Shown here one piece after another: positions 1 to 12,542 of a stretch of 64,000 bases of DNA. Position 1 is the stretch's first letter. Each line of letters begins with the position of its first letter. The notes beneath the pieces are model-generated. The model was not told the DNA's origin and ran no database searches. It saw only the letters and a list, made by a program, of their open reading frames with translations. The position numbers were made by a program, and so were the translations under genes. The DNA comes from Isoetes taiwanensis (Eukaryota; Streptophyta; Lycopodiopsida; Isoetales; Isoetaceae): NCBI GenBank assembly GCA_021234155.1, contig JAJEKV010000013.1, positions 20,726,521 to 20,790,520 of the forward strand, written 5' to 3'.

Positions 1-1796
1 TAGCATTTTTTCACCCTACTTTGGTTTGTGGGTGTTCCAGGTGGAGTGTGTTGCGTAAATGTGCACCCACGTCTGACGTCCTTCCCTTGACCATTTGGTG
101 TCTCCTTCTTCTGGTTTCTTGTTTGGAGTTAGCGTGTGTTCTATGGTTGCTTCATGTAGAGCCTTCGTCCACCTCAGGGGCACATGTAGTCGTTTTGGGT
201 TCATACATGACTCCACCTACCACATCGATTACTGAATAGGCATTGATCATTCTCCAAAAGTAACACTTGATCTTACGCAATTTGTGACTAAAAGGGGCTT
301 TGAATATAAGCCTTTAGATTAATCTTAACTAATGAACAACTTTAGCATTGAAATGGCATTTTCCCATAGTTAATAAGGATTTATTTAAATGTTATTCACT
401 TCTAAAACATAATGGAGAGTAGCATTGTCTAAGTCGATACTTGCAATTTTAATCTTAAATTTTGAAGGTACTCAAAGTAATACCATTTTCTTCGATATGA
501 AGGCAAAGCATCATGGTATGAGATCGAGTTGAAGTTGACATGAATTCCCCCTAATAGACTTAGAAAAAGAGAAATGTTCGCGGCGGTTAAGTTTGATATA
601 TCTAAGGTTTACACTTTTTCATTATTTACTCTTCCTGTGGCTGTGTTCAAGACCATCTTAGAACATTTAGTGCACTTCATATGTTCAAGACCCTCTTGGG
701 ACATTTGAGTGGACCTCATATGCCCCTATTGGATAGAACATTTAGGTGGAACTCATATGTCCCTATTGGATGCTTCCTTGTAGTATGATGTAAAAGAAAC
801 TTTATATATATGGCTTAAGTTTTTAAAATATATTCGATGCCCTTGGTCAAAGTCCATGTCCAGGACAAGTCTACTTGTATCAAATACTCTTTAGTATTTC
901 GTATTCCACGAAGAGTGTTGTACAAGAAGACCTTTTGTTGTCCAAGAACCAAAAGAATCATTAACACTAGATGCAAGGGCACTAGGTGAAATAAGAAATT
1001 TATGAGGAAATTTGTAAAGGGAAAAAACTAGAAGATGCTTTGTTTTGCACTATTTCACCAAGGATATTAAATTTGCAAAATCCCAAAAGGGCATTTGTAC
1101 TATTGTAAACCACAAAAATACATGGCACAGGAAGTATAATGTATACAACTTCAAGAATATTCATGTATGTGGGTTTTACTTCTTTGTTCTTACTCAGTTT
1201 CTAATAGTTCAATAACCAGAAAGGTTTGATCGTCATCAATATGGTGTTAACAGAATAATAATCAGACACCAGATATAAATTTGAGAGATAAAGAAAGTTT
1301 AGGCTTTAGAGTCTGATTGATTTTTTTATTCTGGTCTGATGAAAATTGTGATTTAGAGGTAAATGAAGAAGACTTTGATGTGTCCTTCGCTTCATATCCA
1401 AGGAATAGTGTTCTTGTTTAACGTTCTAAGGACTCTCGCATCACTATACATAGCTTGCTGGTCGACCCTAACAATAACCCATTTAGCCATTGGAGCTAGA
1501 AGATTTTGTGTCCTTGGTTTCTAAATTATGTATTAGCTTCTTCACCTAAATACTAAAATGAAGTCAGATGTTATCTGTTAAGTGATGATGGTCTGGATTA
1601 AGATCGTTTTAAAAATTGATATGCAGATTTATGCAATAGGGTGCAAAATCGTCATTGGAAAGCATAAACCATCGTCCGGATGCCGTTTACATGTGCTTAA
1701 AAGCAGTGTCTTTTAAGCACGACATGCGTGGTCGAAGTGATGACTTGGGGGGTGCTCTCCTGTCAAATGACAGGCTGAGATGAATCATGAGCTTGA
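1..1796. other. A+T-rich stretch without a recognisable gene
   Basis: Only short open frames occur here, with no family motif and no convincing splice structure. I see no tRNA, rRNA or transposon terminus. The one local structure is the degenerate repeat listed at 642-772. Confidence 0.5.
642..772. repeat. Degenerate tandem repeat, about 3 units
   Basis: Phrases of the type 'tgttcaagaccNtctt', 'gaacattt/gacattt', 'ggacctcatatg' and 'cccctattggat' recur three times in about 130 bases with irregular spacing. It is non-coding and of unknown origin. Confidence 0.5.
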
Positions 1797-4700
1797 ATGG
1801 TGCCGAAAATTTTAATTTGTACCATTCTATATTTATGTATGTCGGGTTTGTCCAATCTTGAATTCAAGCAAAATGGAGGGGTTAATGGGTTCAAAGATTT
1901 GCCTAAACTGAAATTCAACAATAGAGCCTTTGATGCAGCACGGAAGAGAAATTTCATGCAGAGATTGTTTGCAAATAAGGAAGCAACGAAGAAAAATGCC
2001 CTTCTAAAATTTTACCTTCAAAGAAGAAATAGAAATTAAGACTAAGTGACTGCAGAATAAGAGAGATTTCAAGAGAAATCTTTGAAGTATTCAACCAAAT
2101 TACTACAAATGTTGATGACATTGATAACCGTCAGTATTTGACAGTCTTCATTGGAAGGTAGAGGACTTATCAATGGCTTCTGTGAAAAAATCTAAGCAGG
2201 CTACTGTGGCCGAGCAAATGGTGAAGAATATGAAGGAAGCAACGCAAAAGCATAAGTATGAGAGGAATTATGACATTCATCTGGTAATGGCAGTAGCAGG
2301 TACAAATGATACCAAGCCTATGAACCGTACGACCAAACTACTGAGCATCTCGAAAAAAAAAAAAAAAAAAAAATTAATGCTCTTAAAAAAAGGGGCAAGC
2401 TAACAAAGGGGAAGGACCTTGGTCAATGCTCAGGAGGAGAAGCATGATGGATAGCATGTTAGATTACAATAAAGAAGTTGTTATCAAGTTCTGGACAGAG
2501 AATACAAGAGCATCTTCATACAAAAAAGACGTGAGGAGGTATATCAGACATAAGAATTAAAATGGAGTACCCAATTTACCTACTTGAAGTCGGTTGAGTA
2601 AGTATTCATCCATATACTGGGTTCATTACATATATTATTTGCATTATTTGACATTCATACAAACTCCCAGGAATTGCAATTTTACTTTAAGTTCAAAGAG
2701 GAGAATCATTGTATTAGAATCGAATTGCAGGCTTTCGAGAGGTTGAAACCAAGTTTTGTAAGAAGGATACATGAAAGGCATATATGCTGTTGCATTTACC
2801 ACTTGAAGTTTGAATACGTCATGCAGGGATTGAACAATATGGAAAATCAGGTGGAGTTCATGAAAATTGCAACTACCGTTCTGATGTTTATGGAGGCAAA
2901 TGGTCTACAACAAATGTGAGGATGAGGAGTGGTTTGATCATCGCTGTTTGATGTTGGCATGTAAAGAATGTTAGTTGGATAGAAGAAAAAAAAACCCATA
3001 GGAAATGGATGCCATAGGTCCAATACTAGTTACATGGAAGACATTTTAAAAACAATCTGTGGGCCAAGATAGAGAATTTAGGGATCCAAGAAAGGCTTTG
3101 ATGTCCACAAAAGGCTTTGAAGATTAGTGCACAAAAGGAGGAGTCCCAACAAAGAGTTTCAAGAGAAGGTGAAGAAGGCAATATCAAATTTTGTTCCATT
3201 GTGCGAACCTAGCAGCTTACTTTGTGTCAGTATAGCCATAAAAGAGTCCGTAGACAATCTACTGACCTTGTTCATATACTTCTATTGGGTTGATGCTAGT
3301 GGTGGCATTAAATTGATAGAAATACATGAGATAAGGATTATTTTAAACTTGAATTAGATCACCAAAAGTGTAAGCATTAAATAGGGTGAGGCAGATCGTG
3401 GCTGTAGGATGTGGGTATGCAAAGGAAATGGAAAGGAGATGCAACCAGCAGATTTAGCATCTGGAAAGATGCCTGGCAGCAAGATGGACTACTAGTCTAG
3501 GTGGAGTCTTGGCTTTAGGGAAATAATATAAAGGGAAAGGCATGGTTTCAGAAAGAGATAGCACCAGAAGGTGTTGAAGATTGGAAGCGTTAAGCTAAAG
3601 CAAGGAAGGAAGAAGAGGCAAAGAAATTTGACCTGCCATCGATTTGGGTTTCAAAAATCTGGCCTCTGACTGTGAAGCTCAGCGCCAAACACTGCAAGTC
3701 CAATTTTATCCCAGTCCTCAGCAGAAACCATTCTTTCTGCCGGTTGATTTATGCTTCTGATCTTGGTTTCTAATTCGAAAATCCTAAGACTTGTTTCTGT
3801 GATGCAAATCCATTCCGATAGCAAAACTCTGCTTTTGGGGATGTCCTGAGCCGGGTGAAATGAAGGCTGGCCGCTGTTGGGCCGCCGTGACGTTTTGCTA
3901 CTGTGTTTTTTTCTTAGGGGGATACCAGGGTCCGGTATCCCCATACAATTGAAAGTTAGATTTAAATTAAATATCAAACCTTAGGACCATAGTTGGTCAT
4001 CCTTGCTCTTTAAAACTATCAACTAAACTTTTGATGGCCTTATAAATTATAGAACCAAGTTCTTAGCTAGTAGTAAGAGTTTTTAAGTATAGAACCATGT
4101 CTTGATATTCTGGATCATAGAACTATCCTTGAAATTACATTATTATTGGAACCGTCCACCATTCGATTTATTAGTTGGGATCTACTTGGAATCTATGAAG
4201 GTAGGTAACCGACTTTTGTTATTGTTGTCTGATGGAGTAGAATGGTATTTGATGTGGGTGTGTTATATGTGTATACCATATAAGGATCATAGGGTACGTA
4301 TTAATATTGCCCGGGTCCATACTATGGGATTATGTCATGTAAAGCATTGTAATAATCTTATGTGGCATTGGTATCATGATTGAACGGCCCATTTCCAGAG
4401 GGGTGGGGTGGCCGTGTAAACTCCGCATCTGAGACCAGATGGCTAGATGGATGAGCCAAGGGGAGAGTCCCCTTGTGAAAACACATGTACAATCAGAGAG
4501 AGGAAGGCTATTTCTTTGGAGTTGCAACTCAATGATTATGCTTGGCATGTATGCATAAGAAAAGGCATATAGAAATGTATTAGTATGGTCAAAGTTTAGT
4601 CCTAGCCCATGCAGAGGCTGTGCTAGAGCAAGTAAACATTGTTCATGTTATCGATACATTGCGATATTGATGTTTTGAATGCTCCCATAAAGCTTCCTCC

Positions 4701-5493
4701 CTACTTAGTCCTTGTGGACTAACCCCTAGCATGTATTTGTTGTTCAAGATGGCATGTCTTGAAGTTACCATAGTCCCCAAGCATCTCAACTCTTTCACGA
4801 CGTGGTGTGGTTCCGGGAGACACACGATGAGCCAAAGATGATCTCAAAGGCGAGGGTATAGAAATGGTGACATCATTGTTCTGGCAGCTCTACTATGAAC
4901 AGCTGGTTCCCTGAATCTAGGCTCTAGATGTAGAATTTGGGGATGAGTACTCTACGGAGGCGAACTCATCTGACTCCTCCTCCATAACCTCAGACGAGGC
5001 CAAGTCCGACTAAGAGTGGGACTGGATTGTAAATATTGAATGTATGATGAAATAAAAGAACTTTGTTGAATTTATATTATACCCGTGAGCATGTGTTATC
5101 TAGTTAAGGGTTGTATATGAATGTATCATTGGCTTGTATAGTGTTTGTTACAGTATCTATTATCGTCGATGCGATGGCCGTGCCAAGGGGCTAGATCCGT
5201 CTCATCCACACAATTAACTAATACATCAGCAGACCAATCAGTTTGAACAACTTGTGCCATTATTTCTAGAAGTACAATTGTGGTCAATGCACTGGCATAC
5301 AAATAAAATAAATAAAATAAATTAATAAGTCATGCCCCTTTGGACCTCAAGGGTCATGGAGCAGCAACACTGCTTTAAACATGTCTTGTTATTGATATAC
5401 CATATCCTTGTGGTTTCTTTCTTCTTGTTTTCTTAGCACCCTTACGTATTCCTTTTATGTGCATCAATTATATTCACTATTTAAATGTCTCTC
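1797..5493. other. Unrecognised region with weak ORF remnants
   Basis: Short plus-strand frames at 1797-2039 (80 codons), 2173-2403 (76 codons, ending in a lysine run encoded by an A tract near 2354-2372), 2674-2919 and 3127-3357 are Lys/Arg-rich. They could be remnants of one decayed gene or transposon, because they lie on the same strand over 1.5 kb. None contains a motif I can assign. From 3.4 to 5.5 kb I see nothing beyond simple A+T-rich sequence. I call no gene here. Confidence 0.35.
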
Positions 5494-5608
<115 letters not shown>

Positions 5609-5696
5609 ACATAATTCTATATCTAACATCATACATGTTGCATATCAGGACGTCACTAGTTGAAAACTCATCTTGGAGTATAATGCTTGTAAGTTG

Positions 5697-6260
5697 TGAA
5701 GGATTATCAGCATATAAGTCATGGCATGTGAGAATATATATTTGAAGGCCAACCTATAAATTGCTGGCCAACTAACAAGTTTGACAACCTATGAGAAGCA
5801 GTGGCAGTAGGTTAGTCTATATTCAAATTAATCTAAGCCTGACAACCTATGAGAAGCAGTGGCAGTAGGTTAGTCTATATTCATGTGAAATCTAAGCTAA
5901 GGTGTGGGGGGGGGTGTTACTACGTAAGTTAAGAGTGATGCAAACAATGAAGAACATGTTGTGAACATGAAGTATTGATCATTATTAGTCATTGAAAAAC
6001 CATTGAAATGTTTGGAGTCAAGATATGAATTATATTAATTGTTATGAAGGCAATGGTTACCAAGGCTCAATTTCGACACTTATCCTGTGGGATATTTCAA
6101 ATGAGAGTTTCGAACAGGATTGGCAAGTTAATCCAATCCCATAACCGTCGGAGCTGTTCAGGGATTGATAAATAGAAGATATCTCAAAGATTATGGATAC
6201 AGACGAATTCGATGAAGTATGAACGGGTCGGTTGAAGCAGTTCGTCTCTGGAATCAACCA
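5697..6260 (+). repeat. 5' LTR of Copia 1
   Basis: This direct repeat of 9344-9848 is about 60 bases longer because an internal stretch (5782-5883) is duplicated. It starts TG and ends near CAACCA. Confidence 0.85.
5782..5883 (+). repeat. Tandem duplication inside the 5' LTR
   Basis: A 44-base stretch (starting TGACAACCTATGAGAAGCAG) occurs at 5782-5825 and again at 5840-5883, with a period of 58. The 3' LTR at 9344 has it once, so the duplication came after the LTRs separated or was lost from the other LTR. Confidence 0.85.
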
Positions 6261-6312
6261 TGCTACAGTGATCGGGTCAATGCCCGATGAACAGTGACAT
6301 TGGCCAGGTTGC

Positions 6313-7410
6313 ATGTTAAATGGAATTAAAAGGCAGTTAACTTGCAGATACTCTCCTCAGCAGAACGGGGTCTCTGAGAGAAAGAATAGGACTATAATGG
6401 ATGCAGTTAGAGCCATGATAAAGGGAAGTGGTATGCCCAACAAACTTTGGGAAGAAGCATTACAAACTGCGGTATTAATACAGAATATGTTGCCATCAGC
6501 TAGTCTAAAGGGTAATATTCCAGATGCTCTATGGAGTCCAAATAAAAAAATAAACTATGAAAAACTAAAAGCCTTTGGTTGCGTGGTGTATGCTCGTACC
6601 AGCTGAATTAAGGAAGAAGCTAGATAATAATATGATGAACAATCCAAAGAGTATAGAGTATATGTCCCTGAAACTAAATCTGTCATAATCAGCAGGGATG
6701 TTTTGTTCAATGAGTTTATACTTTACAAGGACAGATACAAAAAGGGAGTTAAAACTGTCATAACAAGACCAAAGATGCCTAAGTTTGAAATAGATGATAC
6801 AGATGATAATGAAGAATAAAGGTCAAACTCAAGCTCAGCAGAAACTAAGATTCCAGAAATGATCAAAATGCAAGCTGAAGAACAAGATTTAGCTAGTCAT
6901 CGTATAGAGAAGAAAAAAAGGAAGACTCAGGCAGAAAAATTAATAGAGGAAGCAAAGTTAGAAGAAGGGAAACTGTATGACAGAAATGAATTAGGGAGAA
7001 GTAGAAGAGGTGTCACTTTTGAGCAAGAACAAATTATGGCTATTCTGGAGGATGAAGTTATTCCACAAAGTTTTGAGGAAGCTCAACAAAGTCATGACAA
7101 GGATAAATGGATAGCTGCCATGAATGATGAGCTCAAATCTTTTGAAGAAACCAAAACATATGAGCTAGTTAAGGCTGATGGTAAACAGAACATAATTGGA
7201 AGTAAGCGGTTGTATAAAGTTAAACTAAACCCTGATGGAAGTAAAAAATTTAAAGCAAGATTGGTTGCTCAAGGATACACACAGAAAAAAGGAAGAGATT
7301 ATGATGAAACCTACTCTCCCATAGTCAAGCTTACAAGCATTAGAGTTTTGCTAGCTATGGCTAATGCTATGAATTTAGAGCTACACCACATAGATGTAAA
7401 AACTGCATTC
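6313..7410 (+). pseudogene. Copia 1 pol remnant: integrase tail and RT N-terminus
   Basis: The frame at 6313-6606 carries the typical end of the Copia integrase core (YSPQQNGVSERKNRTI, then LWEEALQTAV and KAFGCVVYA). A frameshift near 6596-6606 moves the reading to another frame (VPAELRKKLD, then VLFNE), which stops near 6817. From 6859 a new open stretch carries the start of the Copia reverse transcriptase: KWIAAMNDELKSFEE, KARLVAQGYTQ, DYDETYSPIVK and HHIDVKTAF. At KTAF the sequence is cut by the insertion at 7409-8128. The strand and domain order agree with the LTRs. It is non-functional. Confidence 0.9.
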
Positions 7411-7607
7411 TAGAATGGGGCTCGCATGAAACCAACAAAAACCTCCCGATAGATAGGCTTCTCATTCATCTCAGCAGATTTTCTACAATGGTGGATAGTG
7501 GGTAGCCGCCACATGCGAACTACCCACGAAAAAATAAAGGGAATGTCCAATTATATAATTTGGACCCCATAAAATACAATGCTAATAGATGTTTGGCTTG
7601 TGTACCT

Positions 7608-7686
7608 GCCGAAAGCTTATCACCACGATTAAAAAACCCCGCCCTTTCGGGTTTTCGAGGAAAAACCCTAGTGATAAGCCTTCGGC
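7608..7686. repeat. Hairpin inside the 0.7 kb insertion
   Basis: A 16-base arm GCCGAAAGCTTATCAC at 7608 pairs with 7671-7686 (one mismatch). The loop of about 47 bases contains a second C/G-rich potential fold. Confidence 0.75.
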
Positions 7687-7807
7687 AAGGGGCTTGGACA
7701 AACGTAAGGCAGAGAAGTCGCTCCCAAAACCCACGAATGGAGAAATCGAAGCTGCTGCCGCTCGCCAACCTGTACCTGCACATTACCAACACTAGAAAAA
7801 TTGTGAT

Positions 7808-7912
7808 AAAACAAACCTCCCAAAGTGGAGGGGCTGATCACGTGTGCCACGCGACAATAAAACAAAAACCTCTTCAAATAGAGGGGATGGTCACGCGTGC
7901 CAGGCGACAAAT
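7808..7912. repeat. Two-copy tandem repeat, about 52-bp unit
   Basis: Units at 7808-7858 and 7859-7912 share AAACAAA..CCTC, GGAGGGG/GAGGGG, TCACGNGTGCCA and GCGACAA.. in order. Confidence 0.75.
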
Positions 7913-8128
7913 ACATTAAACAAAGAAGGGGGGAGGGTGGGTTCAAAGAAAAGAGAATAAGGTACTGCTGAGAGAGAAGAGGAAGCGCCGATGAGACGTT
8001 GATGCAGAACCGCGCCTAAAATAGCGATCTCCCAACCAGAGAAGGCATGCGCCGCATGCATGCATGCAAGACATGCATGCTCGCCCCATTCTAGAATTTC
8101 GATCTGATGTCTCAGATCGATGGGATTT

Positions 8129-9343
8129 TTAAATGCTACTATTGAGGAGGAGGCTTACATGAAACAGGCTCCAGGATATTCACATGGTAAGGATATGGTA
8201 TGGAAGCTTAACATGTATATGGATTGAAATAGTCATCAAGAGAATGATATTTATGTATAAATCATTTCCTACAAGAACAGGGCTTTGAAAAACTGCAAAA
8301 TAATGGGAATCTTTATAGATTTGAGCAAAATGGAGAATATTGCATTATTGCACTCTATGTAGATGATTGTATTATGGTTGCAAGCTCTTTGAAAGTTCTA
8401 AACATATGCAAAGGCATATTAAAATCTAGGTTTCAAATGTCAGACCTAGGTGAACTTAAGAAGTTTCTTGGGATCGAGGTTGTTAGATACAGAGAATAGA
8501 AATGGATAAAGTTGCATCAAAGTACACATGTAGAAAATATGCTGAAAAGGTTCAAGCTAACTGAAGCCAAACCATCAAAGATTCCAATAGTAGCTGGACA
8601 TAGACTGACAAATGTACATGATGTCTCAAATGATGAGGTTATTGAAATGCAAAATGTACCTTACATGGCTTTGGTTGGGTGCCTATTATTTCTGGCAAAT
8701 AGTACTCGACCTGACATAGCCTATGCAGTCAACATTTTGAGCAGGAGAAATCATGATGCTACTAGAGAACATTGGGAGGCAGCAAAATGAGTTCTTAAAT
8801 ATCTAAAGGGAACTCAAACTCATGGTATATGCTTTGACTCAAAAAATCTAACTATGATGTGTTATAGTGATGCAGATTGGGGAGGAGATCTGCATACTAG
8901 AAAATCAACTTCTGGCTATGCAATATATTTAGGAGGAGGTGTGATAACCTGGAGATGCAAAAAGCAAGTAGCATTGGCAATGAGTTCACCGAAGCGAGAA
9001 TATCTTTGCATCCTCTCTAGTTGCCAAAGAATTAGTGTGGTTGAGAAGGTTATTGAATGAGTTAGGATGTATTCAACAAGGACCTACAGAAATCTGGACT
9101 GACAGTCAGAGTTGTATAGCAATAGTTAAGAATCCAGTATATCATGATAGAACCAAGAATATTGAGCTAAACATGCATTTTATACGAGACTTAGCAGAGA
9201 AAAAGCTCATACATATGAGATATGTTGATACAAATGACCAGGTAGCAGATGTATTTATCAAAGCACTGCCAGAGATCAAGTTTGCAAAATTCAGAAGACA
9301 ACTGAATGTGGCAGAGGTACAGACTTATAAGCTGAAGGAGGAG
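8129..9343 (+). pseudogene. Copia 1 pol remnant: RT C-terminus and RNase H
   Basis: This continues the RT after the insertion. YVDDCIMV (the Copia YVDD active-site motif) lies at about 8360-8380, followed by SDLGELKKFLGIEV and, in the frame 8512-8790, RPDIAYAVNILSR. RNase H follows at 8854-9346 with SDADWGGD, KSTSGYAIYLGGG, TDSQSCIAI and a DQVADVFIKALP tail. Stops and frameshifts (for example at 8226, 8498, 8788 and 9060) split it into four frames. It ends right at the polypurine tract and 3' LTR. Confidence 0.9.
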
Positions 9344-9848
9344 TGAAGGATTATCAGCATATAAGTCATGCCATGTAAGAATCTATATTTGAAGGCCATA
9401 CTATAAATTGCTGGCCAACTAACAAGTCTGACAACCTATGAGAAGCAGTGGCATTAGGTTAGTCTATATTCATGTGAAATCTAAGCTAAGGTGAAGGGGG
9501 TGTTTTGCTACTTAAGTTAAGAGCGATGCAAACAATGAAGAACATGTTCTGAACATGAAGTATTGATCATTATTAGTCATTGAAAAACCACTGAAATGTT
9601 TGGAGTCAAGATATGAATTATTTTAATTGTTATGAAGGCAATGGTTACCAAGGCTCAATTTCAACACTTATCCTGTGGGATATTTCAAATGAGAGTTTCG
9701 AACAGGATTGGCAAGTTAATCCAATCCCATAACCGTTGGAGCTGTTCAGGGATTGATAAATAGAAGATATCTCAAAGATTATGGATACAGACGAATTCGA
9801 TGAAGTATGAACGGGCCGGTTGAAGCAGTTTGTCTCCGGAATCAACCA
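9344..9848 (+). repeat. 3' LTR of Copia 1
   Basis: It starts TGAAGGATTATCAGC directly after the polypurine tract and ends ..GAATCAACCA. It matches 5697-6260 apart from the duplication there and scattered substitutions. Confidence 0.87.
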
Positions 9849-11640
9849 TTCTTTTTTTGGTGCATCCAAAAGTGGAGCGAGCTGCACAAAGCAATGTGTC
9901 AGAAAGCAAAGGTGACTCATTTTCTAGCATACCAATCCATTTCGCGGCCTCAAGAAGCTTATTAACTTTCTTCTTGTAATCTGCATTCAAATTAAAGTCT
10001 AATTTGAGTTTAGGCACAAAAATATCTAATTGTTTTGTTTTTCGCAAAACCAAGTTCAAATAAAAAAGTAAGCCTGCATGGTCTGACTATGAAACTTTGA
10101 TTTGATGATATTAGATGTTGTTGGGACCAAAAGGTAATCCACTATACTCTCACCAAGATGAGAAAAACATGTAAATCTATTCGATTTTTTTGAATCTACT
10201 TATAACATTCAAGATATTTAGTCCACATGTTATACCAAAATCTATTGATTGCCTCTTGAATGTCTCATCTACCTGCTCTATAAGTCTCATATCATCCAAA
10301 TTCTCAAAAGAGACTGATTGCAATCCTTTACTACGTGCGTTAAAATCCCCAACCACAATCACCTCTCCCTTATCCTGTAAATACATCACATCCAAGCGCA
10401 AATCATGAAGCGAATTCTTTTTGTCAAACCCAACCTGCTCATATACTTTCATGTTCAAAGGTGCAAAGTACACACTGCAATGTAAATCGTTGAATTATTA
10501 AAGCAAATTTGCAGCCACATAAATTGTTTACCTTCATGTGAAAACTTGCACGAGTTGCTCGTATTCATGCTTGATGCGGCTAAACCCCCAAATCCCCTTT
10601 CCAAATTTGCTTGTTTAATATTCCAAACTGAATCTATAAGAAGAAGAAGAGATTTTAACGTCACGCCACAAGGCAGCATCCTATCGGACATGTGACACTT
10701 TACAACACACCCAGATGGGTCCTGCCCCCACCACTTTACATTGCTGAAGTGGGTCCTTCCCCCACCAACTTTACAAAATACCCTTCTAAATCCGGAAGGG
10801 CACGTGTCTAGTGTTCCCAAATTTCCTCCATCAATATCAAGTCTGCTCTATTCCACATCTCTTTTGCAGCCTAACTTTTTGCTCGGTTAATGCCATGAAC
10901 ATTCCAAGCTAATACCCTCAAGGCCCGAGCTCCCTATTTTCTTAATCTCTTTGTAACCACTGCCTTGACATTTTGATCTAAATATGTCACAAAACCATTA
11001 TTTCTAGCTTCCTTGACCTTAGTCCATTCTTTCTTTCTAGCTTTCAATTGTGCAGGAGTTAAGTCCAGATCATTATAGATTTTATGGCCTTTAAGGGAAG
11101 CCCTATTCTGTAATACCTTATTTCTTGCTTCTTCATCGTCAAATTTGACAAGAATAGGCCTATTATGATTGCCTAGTCTTTCAAGCTTTTTGCAAACACA
11201 AATTTTAGAGCATGAAAGTGCATTACATCTTTGAAGAAATGTTCAATTACCTGCTCCATTCAATGCCAAAGATTTTGAGATTACGAGCCCGAGATTTTCG
11301 ATCCATGGACTGCTGAAATTTTCTCCTAGTGCATCTCCATTGTGAGCTTGATAGTATCTGCAAGTCTGTCAAATTAATCTCCAGATTTGCAATGATATGC
11401 TGTAAATTCACATCATGACTGATCTTCTCTCCTTTAGATAGAGCTTCCTTTAATTCTACATTCTGGGCAGTCAAGTTTTTGTTCAGTGCAACAACCTCCT
11501 CTACTAGACTTCACAATTGACTCATTTTGGTCTTCAAATCCTGCATCAAAGTCACTAAACATGCTGAATCTCCTTCGTATTCAATGGGATCCCCTTTGAT
11601 AGGGGTCCCAACTGTTTTTTCCTTCCCCATTCAAGAGGGC
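9849..11640 (-). pseudogene. Decayed LINE (endonuclease region and ORF1-like piece)
   Basis: On the minus strand, 10473-10060 encodes an endonuclease/exonuclease/phosphatase domain. VIVVGDFNAR carries the catalytic Asp and Asn, and across a frame change FTCFSHLGESIVDYLLV matches the conserved end of the domain. A further frame to 9849 carries what usually lies between endonuclease and RT. About 0.8 kb upstream (11474-11247) is an ORF1-like fragment with RKSRARNLKIFGI, the RRM-like start seen in several LINE ORF1 proteins, after a coiled-coil-like Lys/Glu stretch. No RT follows: the 3' LTR of Copia 1 begins at the break. The region 10455-11240 is mostly stop-rich. The 'GESIVDYLLV' wording suggests a clade other than the L1-type LINE at 32-39 kb. 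Confidence 0.65.
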
Positions 11641-11666
11641 CGAATTTGGAAAATCCCTGTTATCTC

Positions 11667-12465
11667 CTTGAAAACGGAACCAACATAGCTCAAAATTTTA
11701 TATGTCTAGAAAGCTCTCGAGATAAACTTTCCAATGATACCAAAATCACTAAAAATAGATTCCCCAATCAAAAGTTATAGATGTTCAAAGCCAACTTTGT
11801 GCATTTGGCAAAACCCCATATTTAAGTATTTATAATAAACATTTTCTATACATATTTCTAAATCAAGTTTTTGTTCACATAACCTATCCTAGCCATGACA
11901 AGACTGCAGATATTTATGTTCCTTTCTAGACAGAAGAAGATTGTTCAAAGAAGAAAACAAAAGAACATAAGATTGAAGCAAATCTTGTTAGGACTCAACA
12001 ATGGTAGAAAGATTATAAAGTAGACTAATTTTTACATTCCTGATGACAAAGTGCATGACTCCCTATTTGTAGAGCACTACCTATAAAAGCATGTTGCATG
12101 GCTTGAGGAACAGGGAATAGAGTATAAGAAGCATTAATATGGAGTGATGGCTGCCTCATTACTTATTTAAGTCACCAAACTTTTTCTTTTTCTTGGGATA
12201 GGTATTACATGAATACTTTGCCAAAAAAAATTGCAAGGTCCTATTTGGTACCATCACAGTAGAAGAGATGTGATTTTATTCATTGGCATGGATTAAATTC
12301 TTTAAAAGCAAAAGCTAGTAAGAAGTAGGAAAGCCCTAGAATATAATAATAGCCTTTGTTCAATGTTGGTGTGGTGTGTGTGTCATACCTCCTTTCTTCT
12401 CAAATGCAATTTAGATGGTGATGTCCTTTTGTGGCGTAAAGTTAGGAGGAGGTGATTTCCCCTGT
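11667..12465. repeat. Direct duplication, copy 1
   Basis: It corresponds to 12543-13277 in the same orientation. Shared phrases in order include GATACCAAAATCACTAAAA, ACATAAGATTGAAGCA, ATGGTAGAAAGATTATAAA, GCATGTTGCATGGCTTGAGG and TTGGTACCATCACAGTAG. It is non-coding with many small differences, so it is not recent. Confidence 0.88.
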
Positions 12466-12542
12466 CTCTTTGGGCCTAGATTAAAACCTCCTGTCTTGCC
12501 CCTCGCTTCCTCTCATTCTTTTTTAATGCCTTTCTGACTCTG

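Larger units (their letters stand above)
7409..8128. mobile_element. 0.7 kb insertion with 14-bp terminal inverted repeats
   Basis: The Copia RT breaks at KTAF (7410) and resumes at 8129 as LNATIEEEAYMKQAPGY, so this segment is an insertion. TTCTAGAATGGGGC at 7409-7422 is matched by its exact inverse at 8083-8096. About 30 further bases lie between the right inverted repeat and the resumed RT frame; they contain a small palindrome (GATCTGA..TCAGATC). No transposase is present, so this is a MITE-like non-autonomous element. The superfamily is unknown. Confidence 0.75.
5697..9848 (+). mobile_element. Copia LTR retrotransposon 1, internally deleted
   Basis: Two similar direct repeats (5697-6260 and 9344-9848) start with TGAAGGATTATC and end in GAATCAACCA. 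Between them lie the end of integrase, reverse transcriptase and RNase H in Copia order. The purine-rich AAGGAGGAG just before 9344 is a good polypurine tract. Gag, protease and most of integrase are missing: the integrase tail begins only about 50 bases after the 5' LTR, and no primer-binding site is left. I found no clear target-site duplication. The element is dead, with frameshifts, stops and a 0.7 kb insertion. Confidence 0.88.
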
